This document shows positions 35,568 through 46,165 of a stretch of 64,000 nucleotides of DNA, in pieces. The notes below the pieces were generated by a model. It searched no databases. It had not been told where the DNA came from and saw nothing but the letters and a program-made list of their open reading frames with translations. Source of the stretch: Pectinophora gossypiella (taxonomy: Eukaryota; Arthropoda; Insecta; Lepidoptera; Gelechiidae). Within the stretch, counting starts at the first letter, position 1, and each line of letters opens with the position of its first letter. The stretch is taken from the NCBI RefSeq assembly GCF_024362695.1, contig NC_065405.1:2922672-2986671 (forward strand). The letters are read 5' to 3'. The translations under genes and the position numbers were made by a program.

Positions 35568-35573
35568 AATAAA
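35568..35573 (+). terminator. Polyadenylation signal of G5
   Basis: AATAAA in CCAATAAACAGC, about 110 bases after the exon 3 stop. Confidence 0.6.
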
Positions 35574-35637
35574 CAGCATATGTTTTTAAAATCTACTTGT
35601 ATTACTTACCTTTTATTTGCAATGGGTGAAAAATTGG

Positions 35638-35724
35638 GTTCCGACGTGAAAATGGATAGTTCTAGCTACGAGGAACAAGTTACCACGTCCTTCCTCCTTT
35701 CTTTATCCATTTTCATGTCGGAAC
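35638..35724. repeat. Hairpin in the G5 3' flank
   Basis: Arms GTTCCGACGTGAAAATGGAT and ATCCATTTTCATGTCGGAAC have one mismatch and a loop of about 45 bases. Confidence 0.6.
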
Positions 35725-36078
35725 TCACGAAAATATAATATCAAAGCTCGCCACCAAACTTGGCACATTTTGATATACACCACAATCGAGAATGATTCGC
35801 GATTCAACTCGAACATTAAGATTGAACTCACCGAGAAGACATTGCACATCTCACACTTGGCGACGTTTTGCTAACATGCCGACAGGATGAGGACCCGATA
35901 GTTTAATGATGAATATGCTACAGGTTCACACCCCTTCATAATCTCATTTCTTGAGTCTCTTTTTGAGTGTCTTTGCGAGTGTTTCTTTATAAAAACAAAA
36001 AACGTTTACCTACTTCCACAATCAGTGTCCTTTAAAGACCAGAGAAAATTAAGAAAATTAAGAAAGAATCCTACAAAA
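35725..36078. other. Intergenic, nothing recognised
   Basis: No open frame or placed repeat. Confidence 0.3.
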
Positions 36079-36278
36079 GCCTCCGTGGTCTAGTGGTTAG
36101 AGCGTTAGGCTCACGATCTAGAGGTCCGAGTCCGATTCCCGATGGGGACATTCTCAAAATCACTTTGTGAGACTATCCTTTGTTTGGTAAGGACTTTTCA
36201 GGCTTGAATCACCTGATTGTCCAAAAAAGTAAGATGATTCCGTGCTTCGGAGGGCACGTTAAGCCGTTGGTCCCAGCT
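36079..36278 (+). mobile_element. SINE A, 3' truncated
   Basis: Head with TGGTCTAGTGG and a worn B box, then body, up to GTTGGTCCCAGC. Confidence 0.7.
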
Positions 36279-37680
36279 ATTAGCCGTAAAAACACCTCCA
36301 CCTACCCGCAGTGGAGCAGCGTGTTGGAGTATGCTCCATACCCCCTCCGGTTGATTGAGGGGAGGCCTGTGCCCAGCAGTGAGACGTATGTAGGCTGTTT
36401 ATGTTATGCAATACTGAGAAAGTAAGGTAAGTCCCTACATACATACATACATAAACTCACGCCCGTAATCCCAAATGGGGTGGGCAGAGCCACAAGTAAT
36501 CAAAGACAACTTGCAGCCACTGTTGATACGAAGTCCTAAGATGGATATGATGAACCTTGTGGTGATAAGGGATCAGCCTATCGCCCATAACATTAGTCCA
36601 TCATGTTAGAGGACGCAATCCCTCTGTCGGTTTTTACGACATGCCCGGGAAGACAAGCAGCTGAACGTGTTCTATGTTTTTTATTTGCTCCCAGAACAGC
36701 ATAGAAGCAAGTCCCTACATAAACAAAGTTAAGTATATTGACGTTGAGGAAATGTGATGGAACATTTATTTTATTGTCTGAAAACTTAGTATTCTCGCTT
36801 TTCATAGTAAGTATACTTACCTAATAGTATATTCAATTCATAACCTGTTTCTAATGGTGTCGTTTTGAAGCTAAATGTTAAGGCTTCTCACCCTCTGATG
36901 TCAAGTAAGTAGATACATTTCAATCAATCAATCAATAATACTTTATTGCACAACGACATATACAAAGGACATAAACATACGAATAAAAACATAAGTACAA
37001 TAGGCGGCCTTATTGCTAAATAGCAATTTCTGCCAGGCTACATTTATTATCCGTTAAACGATTTACTATTTGTCTACATCCAAATACCCCGCGCTCCATA
37101 CCCAGTTGACTGAGGGGAGGCCTTTGCTCAGCAGCGGGACTTATATACTTATTTACGTTACGTTACGCTACTATTAATTATTTTCCGAATTCAATGGCAC
37201 AATAAATTAAATAGTGCATTAAAATCTTTAACTAGTTACCAAAACTAACAAGTTAACGACGTAATTAATTACTTATCATTATAATACTTTTTTATTATTA
37301 ACAAAAACCGAAACAATAATTATATAAGCACCTACTCGTAAGTAATTGTAGATACTGAAAAAACCCTAACTAAGGTAAGTACCTCTATGAAACCAGTGAC
37401 TAATTGACTTTAAAAAACACAAACAGTGAACCGTGGATCGTTCTGCATTGTAGTTTTCTGTACAATTAAATACAATTATTTTACTCAGTATTATAAGTAA
37501 GTAATAAGGTTGTTTAATGGCGAAAACAGATACAGATTCTTCCGAAACGTGCGTGATGATAGCATTATCAGTTTTGTAAAGAATTATAAATCATTAAGTA
37601 CTACAATACTAACTTATACAGTAACTTATATACTTATTACAATAGTAACTTATACAGAAAACTACAAAAAGTCCGCTGAT
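36279..37680. repeat. Repeat-rich intergenic region
   Basis: Repeat H at about 36290-36410 and 37065-37160. A dispersed repeat at 36452-36700 (CACGCCCGTAATCCCAAATG) matches 43216-43480. A retroelement 3' end is inverted at about 36930-37040 (TACTTTATTGCACAACG). The rest is AT-rich with no gene. Confidence 0.5.
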
Positions 37681-37681
37681 A

Positions 37682-38130
37682 TTTTTTTACGTGACTTATT
37701 GTGGGTTTGTCTCAGATGCCATTAATTACTTCATCATCATCATCATCAGCCCATTAACGTCCCCACTGCTGGGGCACGGGCCTTCCCTATGGATGGATAG
37801 GGAGATCGGGCCTTAAACCATCACGCGGGCCCAGTGCGGATTGATGGTTATTAACGACTGCTAATGCAGCCGGGACCAACGGCTTAACGTGCCTTCCGAA
37901 GCACGGAGGAGCTCGAGATGAAAACTTTTTTTTTGTGGTCACCCATCCTATGACCGGCCTTTGCGAAATTGTTGAAGTTAAGCAACTTTCGCATTAATTA
38001 CTTAATAGCCGAATAAAATAGGAGCGCAGAGGCCTAAAACAATTGAGACAACAAATCTGAGTACGCAATCTAGGTGCGAACCTCAACTCAGGGCGTCGTC
38101 TGAGAGAAATATACTTGAGAGAATCGGCCC
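37682..38130. repeat. Repeat D split by a SINE B
   Basis: Repeat D sequence stops at 37731 and resumes at 37993 after the SINE B. ATTAATTACTT is duplicated at 37721-37731 and 37993-38003. Confidence 0.7.
37732..37992 (-). mobile_element. SINE B with inverted 5' end
   Basis: It is normal from its ATCATC tail to the 5S-like region. At the 5' end, about 26 bases holding GTTGAAGTTAAGCAACTTTC are turned round relative to the rest, and the tRNA-like head is missing. The intact 11-bp target duplication shows the change arose at insertion. Confidence 0.75.
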
Positions 38131-38655
38131 GTATTTTTCTCGGGAATGTGGGTTTCCTCACGGTGTGTTCCTTCACCGTTGAGAATGTGATAATTATTTA
38201 TGATCCGATCATTAATTCGAAAACAAATTCAACAATCATTGGTTTAGGCCCGTGCTGGATTCGAACCTGCGACCTCAAAGTGAGAGGCAAGAGCGTTATC
38301 GCTATAAACTTTGAAAGAGAGAAAATGTCGACCAATCTGGCGGGGTCGCTATCGTATATCCTAAAGTGATTGCTATCACGAGCTGATTGACCACCTCTAG
38401 TAATGTCTAGAGTGATCGGGCCCGATATTTTTCGGTGTCGTCCCTAAGCGGGATGTATTCTGAAGTCGGGGATTTGGGTGGTGCGGAGCAGAATCGAGGT
38501 TCGACCAACCCTAATAAGTCGATTTTCACATCGGGTGGTGTTCGTATGTTAGATATCAGCGGATTACATAGGTACTTACAAATCGATGGGACCTTGCCGA
38601 TCGCTTTACCGTCAACGGCATCGGTACCTAATCGCCTAAGGATTACGATCACCAT
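38131..38655. repeat. SINE C and repeat D fragments
   Basis: SINE C head half, inverted, at about 38131-38320 (GCTGGATTCGAACCTGCGAC). A repeat D-like piece follows. About 38400-38655 is unplaced and non-coding. Confidence 0.5.
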
Positions 38656-38815
38656 CTGTGTCTGACGTCTTCGAAGAACGTCGATTGAAGACTAAAGTAA
38701 CACAAGTGAGGTAAACCTAGCTCGGACGCTGGAGGGGAGCGGAGAGTTGCCGTTCTGTACGTAGTATTATTCTTTATTCTAAGGTCTGTGCAGGGACCGT
38801 AGTGTATATGGGATA
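38656..38815 (+). repeat. Repeat G copy, near-identical to 62675-62830
   Basis: From CTGTGTCTGACGTCTTCGAA to GGTCTGTGCAGGGACCGTAG it matches the inverse of 62675-62825 almost base for base. Confidence 0.65.
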
Positions 38816-38818
38816 CAT

Positions 38819-39199
38819 TGGTGCTAATTCCTGTAAATACCATCTAATTTTATTTTAAGTTATATCTGTCATTTTCTTATTCGCCGAAAAGGAAAGGGAC
38901 GGGTAATCGACAAGCATAAAATTTATGGAACACACGTCAATTTTAAGCACAAATCTAAAACAACCGTCTAAAAATTTTACATCGGCCAATAACCCGACAG
39001 AATTATTTTGACAGCACACGTCAAACGGTTTGCATACCAGTGAGATACCTTTTCGATTCGCCCGGGTTATTCATTCCTTTACTCATTCTTCCTAAAATTG
39101 AGAGCTGTTAATCATCCGTCCCTTTCCTTTTCGGCGGATAAGAAAATGACAGGTATAACTTAAAGTAAAATTAGGAGGTGTCTGCAGGAATCGGGGCCA
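38819..39199. mobile_element. Family F DNA element, both ends
   Basis: A worn left end (TGGTGCTAATTCCTG) and a clean right end (CTGCAGGAATCGGGGCCA) are inverted repeats, with CCGAAAAGGAAAGGGACGG inside. Non-coding. Confidence 0.7.
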
Positions 39200-39384
39200 T
39201 TCGGGGTGATTATTCCTTTCACGCATGCAGGTAAGTACTTATCATGCCCTTCCAAGAAGTTTCTTCGTTTCTAATTAATTTGTCCTAATCAAGGTCGTTC
39301 CACCTTTCCAAAAGAATTTATTTGAAGAGAATTCTAATCACCGTTTAATGGAAAACGAAAATAGAACGCAATCAATTTGTAGTG
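39200..39384. other. Upstream region of G6
   Basis: Unique AT-rich DNA before the promoter. Confidence 0.35.
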
Positions 39385-39392
39385 TATTTAAG
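39385..39392 (+). promoter_or_regulatory. TATA-like box of G6
   Basis: TATTTAAG, 44 bases before the start codon. A weaker match than in the other cluster genes. Confidence 0.45.
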
Positions 39393-39435
39393 GTGTTCGT
39401 TTTAGTGAAAAGATTAGTTGAGGTAGGGCTGTAAG

Positions 39436-40458
39436 ATGAGGAGGATAACTGTGGTGGCGCTGGTTGTCGTTGTGTTGGCTGTGTGTGTTCAGGGTAGACC
39501 TGGAGGTGAGTTTATCATCATTTTATCATTAATTCCTCCGCGATCCTCTGTAAAGTGACAGTGACTGTTACAAACTTCAATTACTTAAGTAGTTTCCTAG
39601 GTCTAAGAAAAAAATTAGAAATTCTGATTACTAAATAAAGACGGAGATTTATATTTTCTATTTTACTTATTTAATAAATTTTAATAAAGAAAAATGTAAT
39701 AATAAGTGCGACATTTGACACGTTTTTCAAGTTTTGTTTGTCATACAAATTCCATAGCCATTTCGTGTTTTGACGTTTAGTAAAAAGTAACTGATTTGAC
39801 TAGTTGGTATCTACCGTATTATCCCAAGCTTCAAGAGACGAACTGGCTTATTACAAAGCAAAGCCTAATACTTACCAGGACTTATTTACTAGGCTTATTT
39901 ATTTATTTTTTTATTAGGCTGATCCCTTATCACCATAAGGTTCATCATATCCATCTTTGGACTTCGTATCAACAGTGGCTGCAAGTTGTCTTTGATTAGT
40001 TGTGGCTCTGCCCACCCCATTAGGGATTACGGGCGTGAGTTTATGTATGTATGTACTTATTTACTTAATCGAAGTAAATTATCATCATCTCCCTAGAATT
40101 ATTCTGTTTTTCACAGGATCCGCTTACCTAACCTGAAGATTTGACAGGTCCGGTATTTACTTTTTTTATTTCAGGCAAATGGGGTGAAGACGATAAAGAT
40201 GGAGGTGGAGGCAGCGCTGGTCGTAGAGGAGGCAGCGGCGGTGGCGGAAGGGGAGGCGGAGGGGGCAATGGTGGCGGTGGCAGCGGCAGAGGCGGTAACA
40301 GTAGCAGTGATTCCAGCAGCAGTGAAGAACGCGGCGGTGGTGGTGGTGGAAACGCCGGTGGTAGGAGCGGCGGTGGAGGCGGAGGCGGCGGCGGTGGAGG
40401 CGGAGGCGGCGGCGGCGGAGGCAGTAATGCAGGCGCCGGCGGCGGGAAACGGGGTTAA
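39436..40458 (+). CDS. G6: glycine-rich secreted protein with polar N-part, 117 aa
   Basis: Exons 39436-39505 and 40175-40458 join in phase 1 (CTGGAG|GTGAGT and TATTTCAG|GCAA). Residues 1-20 are a signal peptide, MRRITVVALVVVVLAVCVQG. The mature part starts RPGGKWGEDDKDGGGGSAG, then Arg/Gly/Asn sequence, then a Ser/Asp/Glu cluster (NSSSDSSSSEERG) that could be phosphorylated. Runs of Gly and the basic end AGGGKRG follow. It lacks the Ser/Ala tail of its relatives. A SINE C fragment lies directly before the exon 2 acceptor. Function unknown; likely extracellular. Confidence 0.8.
40081..40160 (-). mobile_element. SINE C tail fragment in the G6 intron
   Basis: CATCATCTCCCTAG to GACAGGTCCGGTATTTAC; it ends about 15 bases before the acceptor AG. 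The left part of the intron (39600-39800) and 39920-40050 are other repeats. Confidence 0.65.
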
Positions 40459-41219
40459 GGGAAAAAAATATGTACCTAATTACTATAGTAGTAATATGTA
40501 ATAATTAGTTGTCTTTCGAGAGTTAATTATTATTAAATTAAAGGCGACATGTATGAGACTTAACATTTCAAATCGCCTGCAATTTAAATATGTAGCAAGT
40601 TCTTTCGCCCTAATGTTACCTGGAAGAAATTGCTATTTAGCAATAAGGCCGCCGATTATACTTCTCTTGTCACATTTGTATTGTTTTTAATGTTGTGTCT
40701 ATATGTGCAATAAAACGTTTTTGTATTGTATTGTATTGTAAATCTATTCGACTACGTACTCTTTGTTATAGCAAAGAGAAATATAATTTATTATAATAAT
40801 TATTATACCTACCCACTTGTTATTATATTACATTAGCATGGCAATTTTTTTTTGTTTTCAATAAGACCCACTTAAGTGAATAAAGCAAGGTCGTTGGCAG
40901 TATGTTTTTTTCTTAATTAAATCAAGTACCTATCTACCGAGTAAGTAGCCGAGACGTTATAGTGACAGTAAGCGGGCTGAGTTGTAAAAAAAAAACAGTA
41001 AAAAAAGTATTAAAAAACATAAGTATTTTGTTGAAAACAATGTTAGAATCTAAATTTAAAAGTCGATTGAGTTTCTCCTTCGTATTTAGGTAAGTACTTA
41101 CTTACGTTACGAAGACTTTTCGTGTGTGAAGTCTGATGATAAATTGATGTATGCAAAATGTAGATAATATTTTACTACGTATATACGTACTCATATAGGT
41201 CCTTGTACGTAATTTTACA
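40459..41219. other. 3' flank of G6
   Basis: About 40600-40740 is a retroelement 3' end (TGCAATAAAACGTTTTTGTA, then TTGTA repeats). The rest is AT-rich, with no gene. Confidence 0.45.
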
Positions 41220-41424
41220 GGGTGTAAGTGACATCGTAACGAATAGAGAGATAATTCAGCTCATTATTCTGAGTTAGTATTAAATGTAATTTTACATCGC
41301 AAAAGTATAGAAAAATACAATAATAACATGAATTTTTCGACGGAAACTTCCACTTGATATTAACTCAGAATTCTGAGCTGAATCATCCCTCTCAGTATTA
41401 GTTACGATGTCACTTACACTGTAT
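41220..41424. mobile_element. Palindromic MITE (family P)
   Basis: GGTGTAAGTGACATCGTAAC at left and the inverse ACGATGTCACTTACAC at right, palindromic throughout. Confidence 0.75.
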
Positions 41425-41671
41425 AATGCCATCCTCATGCTGCACACAACTTTTGCCCTGAACTGCCATTGCCGGGCCTGTCAACCTTGTAACCTTCAAA
41501 AAGCTAAGGTCATGGCTTAGCGACTACATATGCTGACAACATAACATAACATAATCGCTCGACAATCCCCAAATTCTTTTGTCCTTCCATCTGTGTGTCA
41601 AAATGTGACATTATGTGACCGTGTCGTATCCGTAGCGATGATTTGACGCAGCGGGACCAATTGATATACCG

Positions 41672-41708
41672 TATATAAGGCTGGTGGTGGAACATGGTGG
41701 TAGCAGTC
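41672..41708 (+). promoter_or_regulatory. Core promoter of G7
   Basis: TATATAAG at 41672-41679. GCAGTCAA has its A at 41705, 33 bases on and only seven bases before the ATG. Confidence 0.6.
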
Positions 41709-41711
41709 AAC

Positions 41712-42644
41712 ATGGCGAGGGTCATCTGGTGTGTGGTGCTCTTGGTGCTGGTGGCATGTGGTGACTGTGGTGTACATGGTGAGTGTTCCAGACATTAATA
41801 AATAATAGAGGTATGTTATTATTATTGTAACGGTTCATCATCACCCCTAGCATTATCTCGTTTCTCACAGGGTCCGCTTACCCAACCAGAAGATTTTGAC
41901 AGGTCCGGTTTTTTACAAAAGCGACTGTCTGTCTGACCTTCCAACCCGTTCCACCCATTCCAACACAGGTTAGGTCACATACCTTCGAAAATTGCATTTC
42001 TCGTGAATGTGGGTTTACTCAGGAGAGTGGTTTCGAACCTGTGACCTCAAAGTGAGAGACAAGCGTTCTACCAACTGGGTTACCACGGCTCTGGCACCGG
42101 GCTATTATTGTAGTGGATATCAGCTCAAATGGGCAGTCTTAAATTTTGTACCGGTTGAGAGCAATCAGCGCTTCCCATTTGTCCGGCCTAGGCCGGACAC
42201 TACTAGTAGTGAATACTGCAAATCTACAGTAAGTCACGTCAAAAAAGAAATGGATATCCGAAATCAGGGAGTTAGAAAGAAATGACAATACCCAAATAGG
42301 AACGTGACGCCATGTGTTAGATTAACTTAGTACGGCGAACGAAAAAAATGGCTGGAACGATTGATCGGCCGAACGGGAAACATCTGATTTGACCCTTATA
42401 TCTTTATTTTATTTTATTTATTTGGGAAATTTACAGCGTCTTAATAGTATTAATAAAACTTAAGTATATAAATTGAAAGGCCATTACAAACTTCCACATA
42501 CAATTATTAGATAATGTAAACAGTTTTAGCAAAGAACGGAAGATGCGCCGTATATCGATGCATCACAGTATGTGTGTGCGTGTGTGCGTGTGTGCGTGTG
42601 TGCGTGTGTGCGTGTGTGCGTGTGTGCGTGTGTGCGTGTGTGCG

Positions 42645-42678
<34 letters not shown>

Positions 42679-44588
42679 CTTATTTAAACCATGTTTGAAG
42701 GAAATTTTAGATAAAAAAGGGGTCACAATCCCTGAAAGTTTTATTGTAGGTACGGGATACGCGGGTTATGACAGAATTTTTTGCGTAGTTTTATCTTAGT
42801 TTTTTTTTTTTGACATCAGTTAATTAATTGTAAGTACATTATCTTAGATAATATTTACCTACAATGCGGAAGGACTGAAGCACTATTGCTTAAAGATGCT
42901 ATTTAATCTACAGTGAAGCGTGTAAGACGTGGCTACAACAGCGGTTACGGTGATAGCAGTAGCGGGTACGGGCGCGGGAGCGACGAGCGAGACGCCAGTG
43001 TTAGCGAGGAGAGTGGCGGGTGCAGTAGCGGAGGCGGTTATGGGAGAGGGTACGTTGGGAAAGTGTCCAACTTTATAAAGGACCTGAATAACTTAAATCA
43101 AAGAAGATTTTTAATCAAAATTAATTTCCCTACGTTATTTTTTTTTAAATTAAGTGTTTTGGGCCCTTCCCTGGCCGGCCACTATTCAATACACAATATC
43201 TAATTATATACATACATACATACATAAACTCACGCCCGTAATCCCTAATGGGGTGGGCAGAGCCACAAGTAATCAAAGACAACTTGCAGCCACTGTTGAT
43301 ACGATGTCGTAAGCTGGATATGATGAACCTTATGGTGATAAGGGATCAGCCTATCGCCCATAACATTAGTCCATCATGTTAGAGGACACAATCCCTCTGT
43401 CGGTTTCGACATGCCCGGGAAGACAAGCAGCTGAACGTTGTCTATGTTTTTTATTTGCTCCCAGAACAGCATAGAAGCGAATCTAATTATATCACTAAAA
43501 TCTAATAATCTCTACCTTCACATGTCATCATCATCATCTCCCTAGCATTATCCCGTTTTTCACAGGCTCCACTTACCTAACCTGAAGAAGCGACAGGTCC
43601 GATTTTTTACAGAAGTGACTGCCTGTCTAACCTCCAGACCTGTGAGGGGAAACTAGCCCAATACAGGTTAGATCACATACTTCGGGAAATGCATTTCTCG
43701 GGAATGTGGGTTTCCTCACGATGTTTTCCTTCGCCGCTGAGCACGTGATCCAAACATGAATTCAAAAACCAGCCTGTGCTGGATTCGAACCTGCGAGCTC
43801 AAAGCAAGCGTTCTACCAGGGTTACCACGGCTCGTTCACGTGTACAGTCATGAGCAATATCATGCGCTCATTCTAAACTGTCGCACTATCATATTTGACA
43901 TTTAATGAGACTTACGGTTTAAATTGTCAAAAAAGTTAATGTGACATGGTTTCAAAGTGTATACATATTAGTACTCGTGACCGTACTCCAAGAAAAAAAT
44001 AAGACATCAAAGCATTAAAAGAAAATGAACGTTATTTGAGGTTTGGCCAGGGAGTAGTTCTCCCCAGCCGCGCTATTAGTATGTACCTCATCACATCATC
44101 AATTTAAGAACTACGCTCTTGTCGGTGCAGCATTTTCCATGCTACTTTTTTAGGGAAAAATAGGGCGGTGGATTCCTTCTTGCCTTCCGCCCCGCAGTAC
44201 TCTGTCTGACGCAAGTGGGATGGCGCCCAGAGTAGTCTATTACAAAGCCATACTAGGACCCCTGTCCTCCGCCTCTGAATAGTACTGATAGTTACTGCTG
44301 CCCTCTGTCAGGTTCCAGGTTACAGTCCCTGTGACTTGCCCCTTCCGTCCTGTATTACCAAATTAGTATGTACTTACCTAAAGCACTGTATTTTCGTGGT
44401 TTTCACTATAAACCGGCGATATTTGTCAAATTCTCAGATACAACAGCAATGGCGGTCGAGAGCTGGCGTACAACCGTGACGGCCGGCCGACGTCGGACAC
44501 GCGCGGCGGACGCTCCTTCATCAAGTCCACCGCTTCCGCTGCCGCCTCCGCTTCCTCTTACACCCTGAACCAGAAGAACGCTGTATAA
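41712..44588 (+). CDS. G7: Gly/Ser-rich secreted protein, three exons, 117 aa
   Basis: Exons 41712-41778, 42914-43049 and 44438-44588 keep one frame. Exon 1 gives a signal peptide, MARVIWCVVLLVLVACGDCG, and ends in phase 1 (CATG|GTGAGT). Exon 2 reads VKRVRRGYNSGYGDSSSGYG, then an acidic part DERDASVSEESGGCSSGG, and ends at GAGAGG|GTACGT. Exon 3 (TTCTCAG|ATAC) reads YNSNGGRELAYNRDGRPTSD and ends TASAAASASSYTLNQKNAV, the Ser/Ala tail also seen in G2, G5 and G8. The KR-RR start of exon 2 looks like a processing site. The two introns are full of SINE C, repeat D, a microsatellite and MITEs, so the small exons are easily missed. Exons 2 and 3 rest on splice sites and frame only. Confidence 0.78.
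41836..42091 (-). mobile_element. SINE C in G7 intron 1
   Basis: Tail TCATCACCCCTAGC at left; head GGTTACCACGGCTC at right; some internal loss. Repeat D follows at about 42135-42250. Confidence 0.7.
42570..42680. repeat. GTGTGTGC octamer microsatellite
   Basis: About ten copies of TGTGTGCG, then plain (TG)n, inside G7 intron 1. Open frames on both strands here (Cys/Val and Thr/His repeats) are artefacts. Confidence 0.85.
43205..43485 (+). repeat. Dispersed repeat in G7 intron 2
   Basis: CACGCCCGTAATCCCTAATG to CCAGAACAGCATAGAAGC, close to 36452-36710; part of it is inverted near 39920-40050. Confidence 0.65.
43525..43832 (-). mobile_element. SINE C in G7 intron 2
   Basis: Nearly full body, with the tRNA-like head (GGATTCGAACCTGCGAG) at right. 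Confidence 0.75.
43842..43986. mobile_element. MITE, family E
   Basis: Ends GTACAGTCATGAGCA and, inverted, GTACGGTCACGAGTA; about 145 bases. Further copies at 49848-49999, 52941-53098 and 54950-55096. Confidence 0.7.
44100..44340. repeat. RTE-type 3' tail repeat
   Basis: CTACGCTCTTGTCGGTGCAG, then TAGTACTGATAGTTACTGCT at its right end, which also opens the window at position 1. Confidence 0.55.
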
Positions 44589-44605
44589 CGACAAACACGA
44601 CGGAC

Positions 44606-44814
44606 TTAGGCCAGCGCGCACTATGAGTTTTTCGCCGCGCGGCAGATAAAATCAGCGGCATAATCGCACTGTAATACTGCACCAAACAGTTTTAAATTGT
44701 ATTGCGCGCACTTGACGGCAGAGCCACCGCAGCGGCGCAGTATTACAGTGCGACATTATGCCGCTGCTCTTTTCTGCGGCGCGGCGAAAAACTCGTAGTG
44801 CGCGCGTGGCCTTA
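44606..44814. mobile_element. GC-rich MITE just after the G7 stop
   Basis: Element 44609-44811 with inverted ends of about 80 bases (GGCCAGCGCGCACTATGAGT at left, its near inverse at right) and TTA on each side. A 3-bp TTA duplication suits the PIF/Harbinger type. It starts 20 bases after the stop, so it is probably in the 3' UTR. Confidence 0.75.
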
Positions 44815-44913
44815 TGGGCATTTATAACCACGGCGAATTTTGTTGGCTGATAATAAGTTTGCTTTACAATTTAGATATTATTATTTGTATATTAGAGTTA
44901 TCTTAGCAATGTC

Positions 44914-44919
44914 AATAAA
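44914..44919 (+). terminator. Polyadenylation signal of G7
   Basis: AATAAA in GTCAATAAAAGTTTG, past the MITE and about 330 bases after the stop. Confidence 0.5.
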
Positions 44920-45213
44920 AGTTTGACAAATATCGATTGATGTGATTATATTTTTTAATCTTAATATCTGTTTTTAAATATCTGTCCTGGCTACTGAATG
45001 AGGGTCTTTCCAGGATACATTCTTCAAAATCAATATAGATGGCGCTGTACAGTTTTTTCTTCGTTTAACCTTCTAATTTCATGGATAACAGACATAATGT
45101 ACCTATCTTTCATCTTTGATTTGGGTGCAATTGTTAACCTTTTTTTAATCCACCATTATTATCCTGATCAAATTAAAGAGAAACAATATAGGTAGCAACA
45201 TAATTATATACAT

Positions 45214-45329
45214 AATTAAAGCACATAATAACGGGTTCTTACTGCGTTTAAATGGGGATATGAGTTTAAATGGGGAGTCTCATATCCCCATTTAAACGCG
45301 GTAAGAACCCGTTATTATGTGCTTTAATT
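45214..45329. repeat. Near-perfect 51-bp hairpin
   Basis: Left arm 45214-45264 and right arm 45279-45329 are inverse copies with one mismatch; the loop is 14 bases. The outer end (CACATAATAACGGGT) also occurs near 51292. Confidence 0.85.
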
Positions 45330-45759
45330 GTGATAATAATCGCGTAAACTTAAAACAATGTAAGTATAATTATATACATAATGTGATCCAAATATCAAGC
45401 AACAATTATTTTTATACATATATGCTCCTACTATTATCTTCTTCTCTTCTTCCTTGCGCTATCCCACTTTAGGTGGGGTCGGCTACAACAATTATTTTTA
45501 TACATATATGCTTCTACTATTATAGTATTGTATTTTGGATTAATTGTGTACTTACCCGAGTAATGAGTGAATGTAGCCTAGAAAGCCCCTCATTCTTTCA
45601 TTCACCAATTAAGCTGTTATCACCCGGCGCGGATAACCGCGCGGTTGTCCGCACAGGTCTTTCCCAAAGTACCCACTTTGGAACGTTTCCGTTGTAAAAA
45701 CAGAAACGACAATGGCTGCTTTTCTGGAAACCTTGTGATATCAATAATTATCTATGAAT
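45330..45759. other. Intergenic, repeat debris
   Basis: About 45360-45560 resembles 4340-4460. No gene. Confidence 0.4.
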
Positions 45760-46165
45760 TCGGTTTTTTGGCGGGAAACGGGAACGGGACAGTTGCTTTC
45801 TTCATTGAATAATCTAAATAATTAATACGAAGTGGTGTTTTGTGGTTAATGATCGCATTAAGTTAGTCGGAAGACATTCGCGAGTGTTATTATATTGGAG
45901 TATTCAATAAACAAAGTGTATCTGCCTATTTTCGCTTCGTGCCTTGAAGCCGCTTCATAATTCGAAAGTTTATGCGGACTTTTGAGTTAATTCGTTTGGG
46001 GTTCGGAGTAGGAGTCTACTCCGAGGGTGGGGGCAAAGGTTTCATCATCATCACCTTTCATCATTTCATTAATCATCAAGAAAAAAAATACGTCAGACAT
46101 GGCTGTATTATAGTTCCCTTTGCCTTACCCTTCGGGGAAAACCAAAACAAAAAAAAATATCTATG
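45760..46165. repeat. Dispersed repeat, copy 2 (pair of 23320-23835)
   Basis: GGAGTAGGAGTCTACTCCGA and CCCTTCGGGGAAAACCAAAA are shared with the first copy. Confidence 0.65.

Noticed and set aside
42526..42799. Thr/His and Cys/Val repeat proteins
   Set aside because: Translation of the GTGTGTGC microsatellite.
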